Of a DNA stretch of 64,000 nt, positions 30,357 through 38,731 are shown piece by piece; the first letter of the stretch is position 1, and each line of letters begins with the position of its first letter. The notes beneath the pieces are model-generated. The model searched no databases. It was given only the letters and a program-made list of their open reading frames with translations, and had not been told where the DNA came from. The DNA comes from Cognaticolwellia mytili (GTDB taxonomy: Bacteria; Pseudomonadota; Gammaproteobacteria; Enterobacterales; Alteromonadaceae), in the NCBI RefSeq assembly GCF_002104475.1, contig NZ_NBOF01000003.1:1-64000 (forward strand). The letters are read 5' to 3'. The position numbers and the translations under genes are program-made.

Positions 30357-31631
30357 ATGACCAGATTATTTACTTCTTTATATTTAGGACTATTAGCAAC
30401 ACTCTATATTTTTATGATTGTTGCCCATCTAATTAATACCTACCTCTATGTTGATATTGAAAATATCATAAAAGCAGAAAATTTTGCGGCAGAAATAACA
30501 TTACTTGAAGAGCTCGATAACCATATAGCTTTGCAACGCCGACAAAAACTTATTGATGTTATTGCTGAGAAAAACCAGATCATTATCAGCCTTGTTTCAT
30601 TGGACAGTATTCCAAGTCATATTCAAAAGGCATTAGAAAGCCAGCCAGCGTGGTTTGATGATGAAGAATATGATTACTTCAAGGCCTTTTCACCAACGCA
30701 GTATTACCAAATTGAAGAAGATGAAACGCATCATTTGTTAGCAATTGATGAAACGGTTGGTGATGCCATTTTTATCGCGTTGATCTGTTTTATTGCTTCT
30801 GGCTGTTTCATTTGGTTATTTGGCCTACACCGAAAATTAAAACGGCTTGAGTCGACCCTTGTGGATATCAGCCAAGGTAATCTTTCTGCACGAGCATCAA
30901 CCCAAAAACGTTTTCAGATTGGTCAACTGAATACTTGTTTAAATACTATGGCAGAGCAGATGGAAGGAATTTTAGGCAGCCATAAACAGCTTACCCATGT
31001 TATTGCTCATGAATTTCGTTCGCCTTTATTTCGTATGCAAATGATATTAGAAATGCTAATAACAGCCAAAAAAGACAATGTGATGGTTCATGTAAAAGGG
31101 CTGGAGGATGAAATTTTCTGTTTAGAAGATTTAGTGGAGGAGCTGTTAAGTTATGCGAAAATGGAACGAGCAGAGCTTAAGCTGCAACTTGAACAAGTTA
31201 ATCTTGCTGATTTTTTACAAAATTTACAGGAAAAATTCTCGATTGAATGTAAGGCAAGTCTTCAGTGGCACAATCATCTTGATGATGAAAGTAACATCTT
31301 ACTCGATAAGTCGTTAACTGAGCGAGCTATTACTAATCTGGTTAAAAATGCAGATAAGTACGGTGAATCTGAAATTTATGTCTGCATAGATCAAATTGAT
31401 GGTTCAATGGTTGTTTGTGTGGAAGATAACGGAATGGGTATTCCTGTTTCGCAGCAAGCAACTATATTTGAACCTTTTCATCAAGTAAGTGATGCCAGCC
31501 AAAGTATTGGCTTTGGTCTTGGACTCGCTATTGTGAAAGAAATAGCACAGTTACATGGCGGTACAATTACGGTTGCGGATAGTGAATACGGCGGGGCTAA
31601 GTTTATTTTAACACTGCCAGTAAAAGCTTGA
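30357..31631 (+). CDS. Sensor histidine kinase (RstB-like)
   Basis: A 424-aa membrane kinase: TM1 about 7-29, a periplasmic domain of about 100 residues (acidic), TM2 about 137-158, HAMP, HisKA with H218 in VIAHEFRSP, and an HATPase domain with N (LVKNADKYG), DNGMGIP and GFGLGLAIVKE boxes. Layout and size match RstB/EnvZ-type kinases, and it pairs with the upstream regulator. The signal is unknown; RstB in enterics answers to Mg and acid, but that need not hold here. The gene is convergent with ppaC. Confidence 0.92.
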   Translation: MTRLFTSLYLGLLATLYIFMIVAHLINTYLYVDIENIIKAENFAAEITLLEELDNHIALQRRQKLIDVIAEKNQIIISLVSLDSIPSHIQKALESQPAWFDDEEYDYFKAFSPTQYYQIEEDETHHLLAIDETVGDAIFIALICFIASGCFIWLFGLHRKLKRLESTLVDISQGNLSARASTQKRFQIGQLNTCLNTMAEQMEGILGSHKQLTHVIAHEFRSPLFRMQMILEMLITAKKDNVMVHVKGLEDEIFCLEDLVEELLSYAKMERAELKLQLEQVNLADFLQNLQEKFSIECKASLQWHNHLDDESNILLDKSLTERAITNLVKNADKYGESEIYVCIDQIDGSMVVCVEDNGMGIPVSQQATIFEPFHQVSDASQSIGFGLGLAIVKEIAQLHGGTITVADSEYGGAKFILTLPVKA

Positions 31632-31698
31632 TCTGTTATCGAGTTTAGCTTGGTTGGTCGTTTGTTTTGAGTGATAGTGTTGAGGTGGGATAAAGGAA

Positions 31699-31748
31699 AG
31701 TAGTTTAGATGTAATCAGACGATTTTATCTAAACTACTAAGACAAAAA
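31699..31748. terminator. Inverted repeat terminator between kinase and ppaC
   Basis: AGTAGTTTAGAT (31699-31710) and ATCTAAACTACT (31737-31748), a perfect 12-bp stem with a 26-nt loop. It lies immediately after the ppaC stop on the minus strand and is followed by TTTCC; probably shared by the convergent genes. Confidence 0.6.
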
Positions 31749-31751
31749 TAT

Positions 31752-32675
31752 TTACGCGAACGTATCTTGAAGAGGTGGTACTACTTGTTTTTTACGGCTC
31801 ATAATGCCGTCAATCCACACCTTACCGTCAACGAGTGTTGTGTTGTAAGCTTTCTCAACAATACTGATATCATCACTTACCACTAACAGCTCTGAGCCTT
31901 CTTTCATAATGTCGGTTAGTAATAACATTACCGTGTGACGATTGCCTTCTTCTTTAACCGCTTGTAAGTCAGCGTGTAATTCAGTTTTCATCTCGTCAAA
32001 CAGGGCAAGGTCGATAACTTCTAATTGACCAATGCCAACAATGTTATTGCTCATATTGAAGTCTTTAAAGTCGCGTAATATTAAATCACGTACTGGTGTA
32101 CCTTCAACGGAAGACTTAACGGTGAACATTTCCATGCCTAGTGCTTTGTAATCTTCAATACCTGCAATTTCAGCGAGTGCTTCAACACATTTAATATCAG
32201 CAGTTGTACAGGTTGGTGATTTAAAAATTACAGTATCAGATAAAATTGCACACATCATCGCACCAGCAATGTTCTTAGGAATTTCAATACCGTGGAAATC
32301 GTACATCATTTTGATGATGGTATTGGTACAGCCTACTGGGCGTACCCAAATTTCTAGCGGTGTAGACGTGGTAATATCGCCTAGTTTGTGATGATCAATA
32401 ATGCCTAATATCGTTGTATCATCGATATCGTCGGGGCCTTGAATGCGGTCTGAGTGATCAACCACATAAATGCCGTCAGTATCAGCAAATGTTGTTTTAA
32501 GCTCTGGCTGTTCAAAACCAAACTTGTCTAAAATGAATAAAGTTTCAGGTGATAACTCACCTAAACGCGCCGGTTGTACGTCTTCACCGGTTTGTGTTTT
32601 TAAATAGGAAAGGGCAATGGCTGAACAGATTGAATCTGAATCAGGTGTTTTGTGTCCTACTGCATAAGCTGGCAT
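31752..32675 (-). CDS. ppaC: Manganese-dependent inorganic pyrophosphatase (DHH family)
   Basis: Family II cytosolic pyrophosphatase, 307 aa, the usual length. Metal-binding motifs: GHKTPDSDSICSA at 7-19 (H8, D12, D14), VVDHSD near 70 and the DHH motif IIDHHKLG near 95, plus the C-terminal DHHA2 substrate-binding end with DGIMSRKKQVVPPL (Ser-Arg-Lys-Lys). It hydrolyses PPi to drive biosynthesis. Single gene with its own terminator. Confidence 0.95.
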   Translation of the reverse strand: MPAYAVGHKTPDSDSICSAIALSYLKTQTGEDVQPARLGELSPETLFILDKFGFEQPELKTTFADTDGIYVVDHSDRIQGPDDIDDTTILGIIDHHKLGDITTSTPLEIWVRPVGCTNTIIKMMYDFHGIEIPKNIAGAMMCAILSDTVIFKSPTCTTADIKCVEALAEIAGIEDYKALGMEMFTVKSSVEGTPVRDLILRDFKDFNMSNNIVGIGQLEVIDLALFDEMKTELHADLQAVKEEGNRHTVMLLLTDIMKEGSELLVVSDDISIVEKAYNTTLVDGKVWIDGIMSRKKQVVPPLQDTFA

Positions 32676-32966
32676 AAATCGTTATCTCCAAGTGCCATGT
32701 ACCGATTAACGAATTGTCGTTATTCGGATTATCAAGAATATGGCGCATATTCTAACAAAAACATTAGCTGTTCGCCTAGTAAGCGTTGGTACTCTTTTTA
32801 TACAACTTTGGTATGAATTATTGTTCACATTTGATATGTATTAACAGATGTATCGCTAACACTTTGTAGATTGTATTGAATACGCTACTATTGCTCGGTA
32901 ATAATTGTAATGCTTGTTCAAAAAACAACTTATGCTTATGGACAGCTTTTTTTAGATGAGGAACAT

Positions 32967-35036
32967 ATGTTTAAATTAAAATCATTAGTGGCACTTGTGT
33001 CATTGGCGAGTGTGAGTGCACTAGCGAGTGATGTGATCACTATCGAAGATATCCCAAAAATAAAATCAATACGAAGCAGTGTTATCAGCCCAAGCGGTGA
33101 CTATGTTGCTTTTACCCGTACGTCACCACGTGAACTATATGTTGATAAAAATGGTAGTAGCTATAGCGGACTTTTTATCACTGATACTAAAGGTAATGCC
33201 CGTCCATTTATTACAGGTAAAGTGAATGTTGGTGCTTTAGAGTGGTCAGCAGATGGCGAATTTGTTTATTTTCTAGCGAAATTTAAAGGTGAAAAGTTTA
33301 CACAACTTTACCGTATTCCAGTTAATGGTGGTGAACGCCAAAAAGTAATAGGCTTAAAAGATACCTCTATTAGCCGTTATGACATTAGCCCTGATGGCAA
33401 GCAGATAGCACTTTTAGCTATGCCTGCAAAAGATAAGTCTGAGAAAAAACTAAAAGAACTTGGCTTTAAAGCTGAAGTTTATGAAATGGACTTAAAAAAT
33501 AAGCAATTATTTATTACTGATTTAGCCGTACAAGATAAAGCCGTTAAGTTAGATGCTGTAGATATTGCTGGTTATGTTAGCGATATGAATTGGGCTGCTG
33601 ATAATGAGCAACTACTTGTTAAAACGCAACCAACTGCATTGATTGATGATTCGTACACTAAAGCTCAATGGCACGTGATGAATTTGGCTGATCAAAAAGT
33701 CACAATGTCGATTGCTACCGAAGGTAAGTTAGGTACCGCAGAGTTTTCTCACAATGGTAAACATATTGCGGTTATTGGCGCAGAAGATAAGCATGACCCT
33801 GCTACTGGCCGTTTATATTTAGCCGATGTTAAAACCGGTGAAATACAAGATTGGTTGCCAAATTTTGCTGGCCATGTCTCTGATATTGAATGGTCGCATA
33901 AAAGTAATAAATTAAATTTTATTGCTAATGTTGGTACTGAAAGTGTTGTTGCTAATATTAAGCCAAACAGCAACAGCTATAAAACGCTAGTGAAAGCAGG
34001 AAAAATCATTGCCTCTTCATTATCTGTTTCAGATTCTGACAAAACAATCGCTGTTAAAGGCCATAGCGCAAAACACCCAAATGAAGCTTTTGTCGTTCGT
34101 GGCAAAAAACTGAGTAAAATTACTGACTCTAATCCATGGTTGAAAGATAAACGTTTTGCTAAACAAGAATCTATCACTATGAAAGCACGTGATGGTGTTG
34201 AAGTCGGTGGTATTTTAGTTTACCCGTTAGATTATAAAAAAGGTCAACGTTATCCATTAATCATGCAAGTGCATGGTGGTCCAGAAAGCCATGAGAAAAA
34301 TGGCTGGGTAACCGCTTATTCTAAACCTGGTCAAATGGGCGCAGCACGTGGTTATGCGGTATTTTATCCTAACTACCGTGGTTCAACAGGCAAAGGTGTT
34401 GAGTATTCTAAATTAGGTCAAAATGATTATGCTGGCGCAGAGTTTGATGACTTAGTTGATATGAAAAACTATTTAGTTGAAACCGGTTTGGTTGATACTA
34501 AGCGTGTTGGTATTACGGGTGGCTCTTACGGTGGTTATGCTTCTGCTTGGGCTGCGACTAAGTTGACGGAACATTTCGCCGCAAGCGTGATGTTTGTTGG
34601 TATTTCAAACCAGTTATCTAAGTTTGGCACTACGGACATTTCTAACGAAATGCACTTAGTACATGCGCGTTCTTACCCTTGGGACAAGTGGCAATATTAT
34701 CTTGAGCGTAGTCCAATTTACTGGGCGCATCAGTCAAAAACACCATTATTAATTATGCATGGTAAAGACGACCCGCGTGTACACCCGGCACAATCAATGG
34801 AAATGTACCGTTACATGAAAGTACAAGGTAAAGATGTGCGTTTAGTATATTACCCGGGTGAAGGTCATGGTAACCGTAAAGCGGCTGCACAATATGATTA
34901 CAGCTTACGTTTAATGCGCTGGATGGATAACTACTTAATGGATGGCAATAAAGCAATGCCTGACTACAAGTTAGATCATAAAGCTAAGTTAGATGCGAAA
35001 AAAGCTAAAACTAAAAAAGAAGATGAAAGTAAATAA
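32967..35036 (+). CDS. Periplasmic S9 family peptidase (acylaminoacyl-peptidase/DPP-type)
   Basis: A 689-aa secreted serine peptidase. The frame is open to 32910, but ATG 32967 has GAGG just upstream and begins a clean signal peptide (MFKLKSLVALVSLASVSALA, cleavage before SDV). TolB/WD-like propeller blades follow (ISPSGDYVAFTR, ISPDGKQIALLA). The hydrolase domain has S520 in GGSYGGYAS, D601/D602 in GKDDPRVHP and H634 in GEGHGNRKAAAQYD. The Lys-rich tail is unusual only in composition. Together with the S9A enzyme upstream it suggests a peptide-scavenging lifestyle. Confidence 0.93.
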   Translation: MFKLKSLVALVSLASVSALASDVITIEDIPKIKSIRSSVISPSGDYVAFTRTSPRELYVDKNGSSYSGLFITDTKGNARPFITGKVNVGALEWSADGEFVYFLAKFKGEKFTQLYRIPVNGGERQKVIGLKDTSISRYDISPDGKQIALLAMPAKDKSEKKLKELGFKAEVYEMDLKNKQLFITDLAVQDKAVKLDAVDIAGYVSDMNWAADNEQLLVKTQPTALIDDSYTKAQWHVMNLADQKVTMSIATEGKLGTAEFSHNGKHIAVIGAEDKHDPATGRLYLADVKTGEIQDWLPNFAGHVSDIEWSHKSNKLNFIANVGTESVVANIKPNSNSYKTLVKAGKIIASSLSVSDSDKTIAVKGHSAKHPNEAFVVRGKKLSKITDSNPWLKDKRFAKQESITMKARDGVEVGGILVYPLDYKKGQRYPLIMQVHGGPESHEKNGWVTAYSKPGQMGAARGYAVFYPNYRGSTGKGVEYSKLGQNDYAGAEFDDLVDMKNYLVETGLVDTKRVGITGGSYGGYASAWAATKLTEHFAASVMFVGISNQLSKFGTTDISNEMHLVHARSYPWDKWQYYLERSPIYWAHQSKTPLLIMHGKDDPRVHPAQSMEMYRYMKVQGKDVRLVYYPGEGHGNRKAAAQYDYSLRLMRWMDNYLMDGNKAMPDYKLDHKAKLDAKKAKTKKEDESK

Positions 35037-35057
35037 ACATAGCCTTTCTTAGATAAT

Positions 35058-35092
35058 AAAAGCCCAAGTTAGCAAGAAACTTGGGCTTTTGT
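35058..35092 (+). terminator. Rho-independent terminator of the S9 peptidase gene
   Basis: AAAAGCCCAAGTT (35058-35070) pairs with AACTTGGGCTTTT (35078-35090). Strong stem, short T tail. Confidence 0.85.
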
Positions 35093-35135
35093 GTACAGGC
35101 CTTTCTCAGGCATCCTACCTTTCAAGGCATTAGTG

Positions 35136-35250
35136 CATCTCGGTAATTGCTCTATGTATTATCCTAATAACTTACATGGTCGTTCTTTGCCATCTCGATA
35201 ATTGCTCCTGCATTATCCTAATGACTTACATCCATGTAAGAACTTGGCAT
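35136..35250. repeat. Imperfect tandem repeat, about 55 bp, two copies with palindromes
   Basis: Copy one (from 35136) and copy two (from 35191) both read CATCTCG(G/A)TAATTGCTC, then a shared ATTATCCTAAT(A/G)ACTTACAT segment. Copy two contains the hairpin CTTACAT-CC-ATGTAAG (35225-35240), and ATATAT-CC-ATATAT follows near 35262. The spacer between the peptidase terminator and the cydB stop holds no gene. Related sequence occurs at 200-300 and 57084-57181. Confidence 0.7.
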
Positions 35251-35316
35251 CACGACATTAATATATCCATATATGTTGATGTGAAAGAGCAACGATGTAC
35301 CTAAGTTAGGAATTAT

Positions 35317-36318
35317 TTAGTAATTTAACTTAGTGGTTTTACCCCAAAATACTTTGTAAGAAAATATCGTGTAACCAATAATCATCGGTAGAACTACAGC
35401 AGCGCCAACAAAGATAAACCACAATGATTCCCTAGCGCTCGCGGCATCAAAAATCGTCATTTTAAGTGGCACTATATAAGGATAAAAGCTATACGCTAAA
35501 CCGCAAAAACACATGATAAATAGAATGATTGCTGCTAAGAATGGAAACCAACAGCCAAGGTCATTTTCCATTGGCACTTTATCTAAATACAAATGAACGG
35601 TAATAAAAGTAAAACCAAGTAGCAAGGTAATTGGAATCAAAATTAGTACCTGCATACCACCTAACCATTTATCCATAATCTGCTGATCAATGAGCAGATT
35701 TGTTAAACATACAGCAAGAATACCAACCGCCATTAATAGGTTAGTGAGTTTTGCCCACTTTGCGGCTCTGCGCTGCAATTCGCCCTCTGTTTTCATCACC
35801 AACCAAGCAGCGCCGATAAAGCAATAACCCGCCGTGACACAAATAGCTGATAAAGCAGAGAAGCCTATACTTAGCCATGAATCTTCAAATGAGGTGATAT
35901 AGCGCCCTAGCATATAACCTTGGGTTAACGTGGCTAATAGAGAGCCAAACTTAAAGGCATAATCCCATTTTTTCTTATCAGTACTCGGTGCTTTCGTTCG
36001 AAAGTCGAATGATACTCCACGTAAAATAAGCCCTGCTAACATCAATGCCGTCGGCAAGTATAATGCCTGAAATATTACGGAGTGAGCCTTAGGAAAAGCG
36101 ATTAACAATAAGCCTATCGCCATTACTAACCAAGTTTCATTGGCATCCCAGAATGGGCCGATTGAGTAAATCATACTGTCGCGTTGTTGTTGATTATCTA
36201 ATGGCAACAGCACGCCAACACCCAAATCATAACCATCAAGAATCGCGTAAATTAAAAACGAAAGACCCATAAGTCCAACGAATACTATAGGTAGCCAATC
36301 TACTGATGTAACATTCAT
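35317..36318 (-). CDS. cydB: Cytochrome bd-type quinol oxidase subunit II
   Basis: A 333-aa subunit II of the bd-type terminal oxidase, with about eight transmembrane segments. Signature near the N-terminus: FLIYAILDGYDLGVGVLLP and IGPFWDANETWLV, with the LRGVSFDFR motif following, all typical of CydB/CioB. It overlaps cydA by four bases (ATGA-type), so translation is coupled. No cydX-like small gene follows: downstream there is only the tandem repeat. Confidence 0.95.
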   Translation of the reverse strand: MNVTSVDWLPIVFVGLMGLSFLIYAILDGYDLGVGVLLPLDNQQQRDSMIYSIGPFWDANETWLVMAIGLLLIAFPKAHSVIFQALYLPTALMLAGLILRGVSFDFRTKAPSTDKKKWDYAFKFGSLLATLTQGYMLGRYITSFEDSWLSIGFSALSAICVTAGYCFIGAAWLVMKTEGELQRRAAKWAKLTNLLMAVGILAVCLTNLLIDQQIMDKWLGGMQVLILIPITLLLGFTFITVHLYLDKVPMENDLGCWFPFLAAIILFIMCFCGLAYSFYPYIVPLKMTIFDAASARESLWFIFVGAAVVLPMIIGYTIFSYKVFWGKTTKLNY

Positions 36319-37724
36319 TTTGCTACTCCTTCATTGGTTGTTACTTGGTTATTTACATCAGAAACAAGCTCTTTACCTGTTAATGAAGTATTACTTGCTT
36401 CTAATATTACTGCCCGATTTGCCATGACAAATAAAGTACGGATATAAGCGATAAGTAAGAAGCCGTAGATCACCGCGTATAAGGTCAATGATAAGGCAAT
36501 GTCTTCTGGTGGTGTGGTCGTTACCGCATCTTTAGTGCGCAATATACCCGTTACTAGATATGGCTGTCGGCCAATTTCGGTAACGTACCAACCCGCTAAT
36601 GTTGCAAGCCAGCCAGAAAATGTCATGGCGATGCCTGTTTTTAATAACCAGGTGGGGTAACGCTTTTTAATGACAAATTGGTAGGTTGCTAACCATGAAA
36701 ACAATAGCATCAATACGCCGATACCTATCATTATACGGAAGCTAAAGAACACTGGCGCAACGGGTGGGTGTTCATCCACAAAGTCATTTAAACCCTGAAT
36801 TTCGCCGTTAGCATCATGCGTTAAAATCAAACTAGCGACATTCGGTACTTTCACTTCAAAGCTGTTTTCACGTTTCTTTTCATCGGGCAGCGCAAATAAT
36901 AATAATGGAATACCGCTATCTGTTTCCCAAACGCCTTCCATTGCCGCGACTTTCGCTGGTTGATGTTTAAAGGTATTTAAGCCATGTAAATCTCCCACGA
37001 ATATTTGCAAAGGAATAAGTAATGCGGCTAAAACTACGGCAAAGTTCAGTGCTTGTTTTACTGACTTCTTATTATCTCCTTTAAGCAACCTATAAGCCGA
37101 AATACCAGCAATTAGAAATGCTGAGGTTAAACCTGATGCCAATAACATATGCATTAAACGATAGGGCATAGAAGGGTTAAAAATGACCTCTACCCAACTA
37201 GTAACGTGGGCAACACCATCAATCATTTCAAAGCCTGCGGGGGTTTGCATCCAAGAGTCGAGTGATAAAATCCAGAAGGCCGACAAGGTCGTACCAAATG
37301 ATACCAATACTGTTGCCATGGTATGAACACGATTAGATACTCTATCCATACCGAACAGCATAATAGAAAGAAATGAAGCTTCTAAAAAGAAAGCTGTTAG
37401 CACTTCATAGCCTAATAACGGTCCAGCAATATTGCCAACAGTTTCCATATATCCCGGCCAGTTGGTACCGAACTGGAACGACATGGTGATACCACTGACC
37501 ACGCCAATGGCAAAAGTTAGGGCGAATATTCGTACCCAAAAACGGTAGACGCGTAACCAACTTTCATCTTGGGTTTGGTTAAAGCGCACTTTAAAGAACA
37601 ACAATATCCAGCATAAGGCGATATTGATGGTAGGAAATAAAATATGAAAGCTAATATTGGCAGCAAATTGGATGCGTGAAAGCATGAAACTTGTGTCATT
37701 AGCAATAGCTGCTGCGTCTAACAC
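36315..37724 (-). CDS. cydA: Cytochrome bd-type quinol oxidase subunit I, short Q-loop form
   Basis: Heme-bearing subunit I, 469 aa, which oxidises quinol and reduces O2. H27 (ISFHILFPT) and H192 (PYRLMHMLLASG) fit the heme ligands; GRQPY near the C-terminal half is conserved. At 469 residues it is much shorter than E. coli CydA (522) and nearer the cyanide-insensitive CioA type, so the periplasmic Q-loop is the short form. It starts at GTG 37724 with GGAG nine bases upstream. The operon is preceded by a GbsR/MarR-type regulator gene and by FNR- and CRP-like sites. Confidence 0.93.
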   Translation of the reverse strand: MLDAAAIANDTSFMLSRIQFAANISFHILFPTINIALCWILLFFKVRFNQTQDESWLRVYRFWVRIFALTFAIGVVSGITMSFQFGTNWPGYMETVGNIAGPLLGYEVLTAFFLEASFLSIMLFGMDRVSNRVHTMATVLVSFGTTLSAFWILSLDSWMQTPAGFEMIDGVAHVTSWVEVIFNPSMPYRLMHMLLASGLTSAFLIAGISAYRLLKGDNKKSVKQALNFAVVLAALLIPLQIFVGDLHGLNTFKHQPAKVAAMEGVWETDSGIPLLLFALPDEKKRENSFEVKVPNVASLILTHDANGEIQGLNDFVDEHPPVAPVFFSFRIMIGIGVLMLLFSWLATYQFVIKKRYPTWLLKTGIAMTFSGWLATLAGWYVTEIGRQPYLVTGILRTKDAVTTTPPEDIALSLTLYAVIYGFLLIAYIRTLFVMANRAVILEASNTSLTGKELVSDVNNQVTTNEGVAK

Positions 37725-37812
37725 GTGATGTACTCCACTTAAGTTATGTAAATTTAATTGAGTGTTCTAAATCTGATGATCTGTTTTGAGTTATTGAGTT
37801 TGCTTAACATTC

Positions 37813-37838
37813 GAGGTAGCGCTTAATGCAGCTACCTC
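37813..37838. terminator. Hairpin at the end of the GbsR-type regulator gene
   Basis: GAGGTAGC (37813-37820) and GCTACCTC (37831-37838), perfect 8-bp arms, overlapping the regulator stop codon. No T-run follows on the minus strand, so it is more likely an attenuator or processing site between the regulator and cydAB than a full terminator. Confidence 0.4.
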
Positions 37839-38377
37839 AATAGTAATTTGTCTTTTACGTCTAAAATTTTACTAATACCTTCACCTAGCTTAAGCAGGGC
37901 AGATAGCTTTTCAGATGACATGCCTTGCATTTCAGTGGTCCACAAGGTCACCATTTCCATGAGGTCATGCATTTGCTGAACACGTACTTGGGCATATTCA
38001 TCAGATTCATTACTTGGCTGTTCCATCAGTGCGTCACGCAAGGTTGATAATGTTGGGTCAAGCTCACGCTTTCTGCGTTCAACCACTAAGGTACGAGCAA
38101 TTTCCCAAATATCGCTTGGAGCAGAGAAATACTCTTTTCTATCACCTGGAATATGTTGCAGTTTGATCAGGTTCCAAGACTTTAATTCTTTTAAGCCCAT
38201 GCTGACGTTTGAGCGTGATATTTGCAGTGCTTCACTGATTTGGTCGGCGTTTAGGGGCGCTTCAGTTAATACTATAACGGCATACATTTGGCCTAGTGTG
38301 CGGTTCAAACCCCAGCGCGAACCCATTTCACCAAAGTGCAATACTAATGATTGAGTCATAGGTGTAATTTTCATCAT
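37832..38377 (-). CDS. GbsR/MarR-family transcriptional regulator
   Basis: A 181-aa winged-helix protein of the GbsR branch. N-terminal HFGEMGSRWGLNRTLGQMYAVI is the family's hallmark, followed by the HTH ADQISEALQISRSNVSMGLKEL and the wing IPGDRKEYFSA. The C-terminal half is helical and probably dimerising. It lies 107 bases upstream of cydA on the same strand, so it probably regulates the oxidase, though no ligand is evident. Confidence 0.88.
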   Translation of the reverse strand: MMKITPMTQSLVLHFGEMGSRWGLNRTLGQMYAVIVLTEAPLNADQISEALQISRSNVSMGLKELKSWNLIKLQHIPGDRKEYFSAPSDIWEIARTLVVERRKRELDPTLSTLRDALMEQPSNESDEYAQVRVQQMHDLMEMVTLWTTEMQGMSSEKLSALLKLGEGISKILDVKDKLLLR

Positions 38378-38426
38378 TACAGTCCTTTCTGAATTTTCAG
38401 TAATTTGTGAAAATTGTAATGTGTTT

Positions 38427-38440
38427 TTGATCTAAGTCAA
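38427..38440. promoter_or_regulatory. FNR-like box upstream of the gbsR-type-cydAB unit
   Basis: TTGAT-CTAA-GTCAA matches the FNR/EtrA consensus TTGAT-N4-ATCAA in nine of ten positions. It sits 50 bases before the regulator start (minus strand), a suitable place for oxygen-dependent control of the bd oxidase. Confidence 0.55.
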
Positions 38441-38468
38441 GCTTTTACGGCTTGAATATCGATTTATT

Positions 38469-38484
38469 TGTGACTTTTGTCACG
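38469..38484. promoter_or_regulatory. CRP-like palindrome in the same divergent region
   Basis: TGTGA-CTTTTG-TCACG, nine of ten consensus positions of TGTGA-N6-TCACA. The core GTGAC-TTTT-GTCAC is a perfect inverted repeat. It lies between the gbsR-type gene and the plus-strand 636-aa gene, 29 bases beyond the FNR-like box, and could serve either. The rest of this 350-base gap (38378-38731) shows nothing else that I can support. Confidence 0.5.
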
Positions 38485-38731
38485 AAATGTCTTTTGTGTG
38501 GATCTTTACAAGTCATGTGAATTATTGAGTAAAGTTCTATGGAACGTCACTAGACTGGGTAAGTCGATTGAGGCTTTTACCAAAATTCATGGCAAGGGAC
38601 GTAACAAGCTACTAAAAGGTGTTTTCGTTCTTATAGTTATTTAGGATAGGTATTAAAAAAAATGATTAAAAATTAAAGTATTTAATTTTATTACCGATAT
38701 ACTAAATGTTAGTTTAAGATTAAGGATGATC

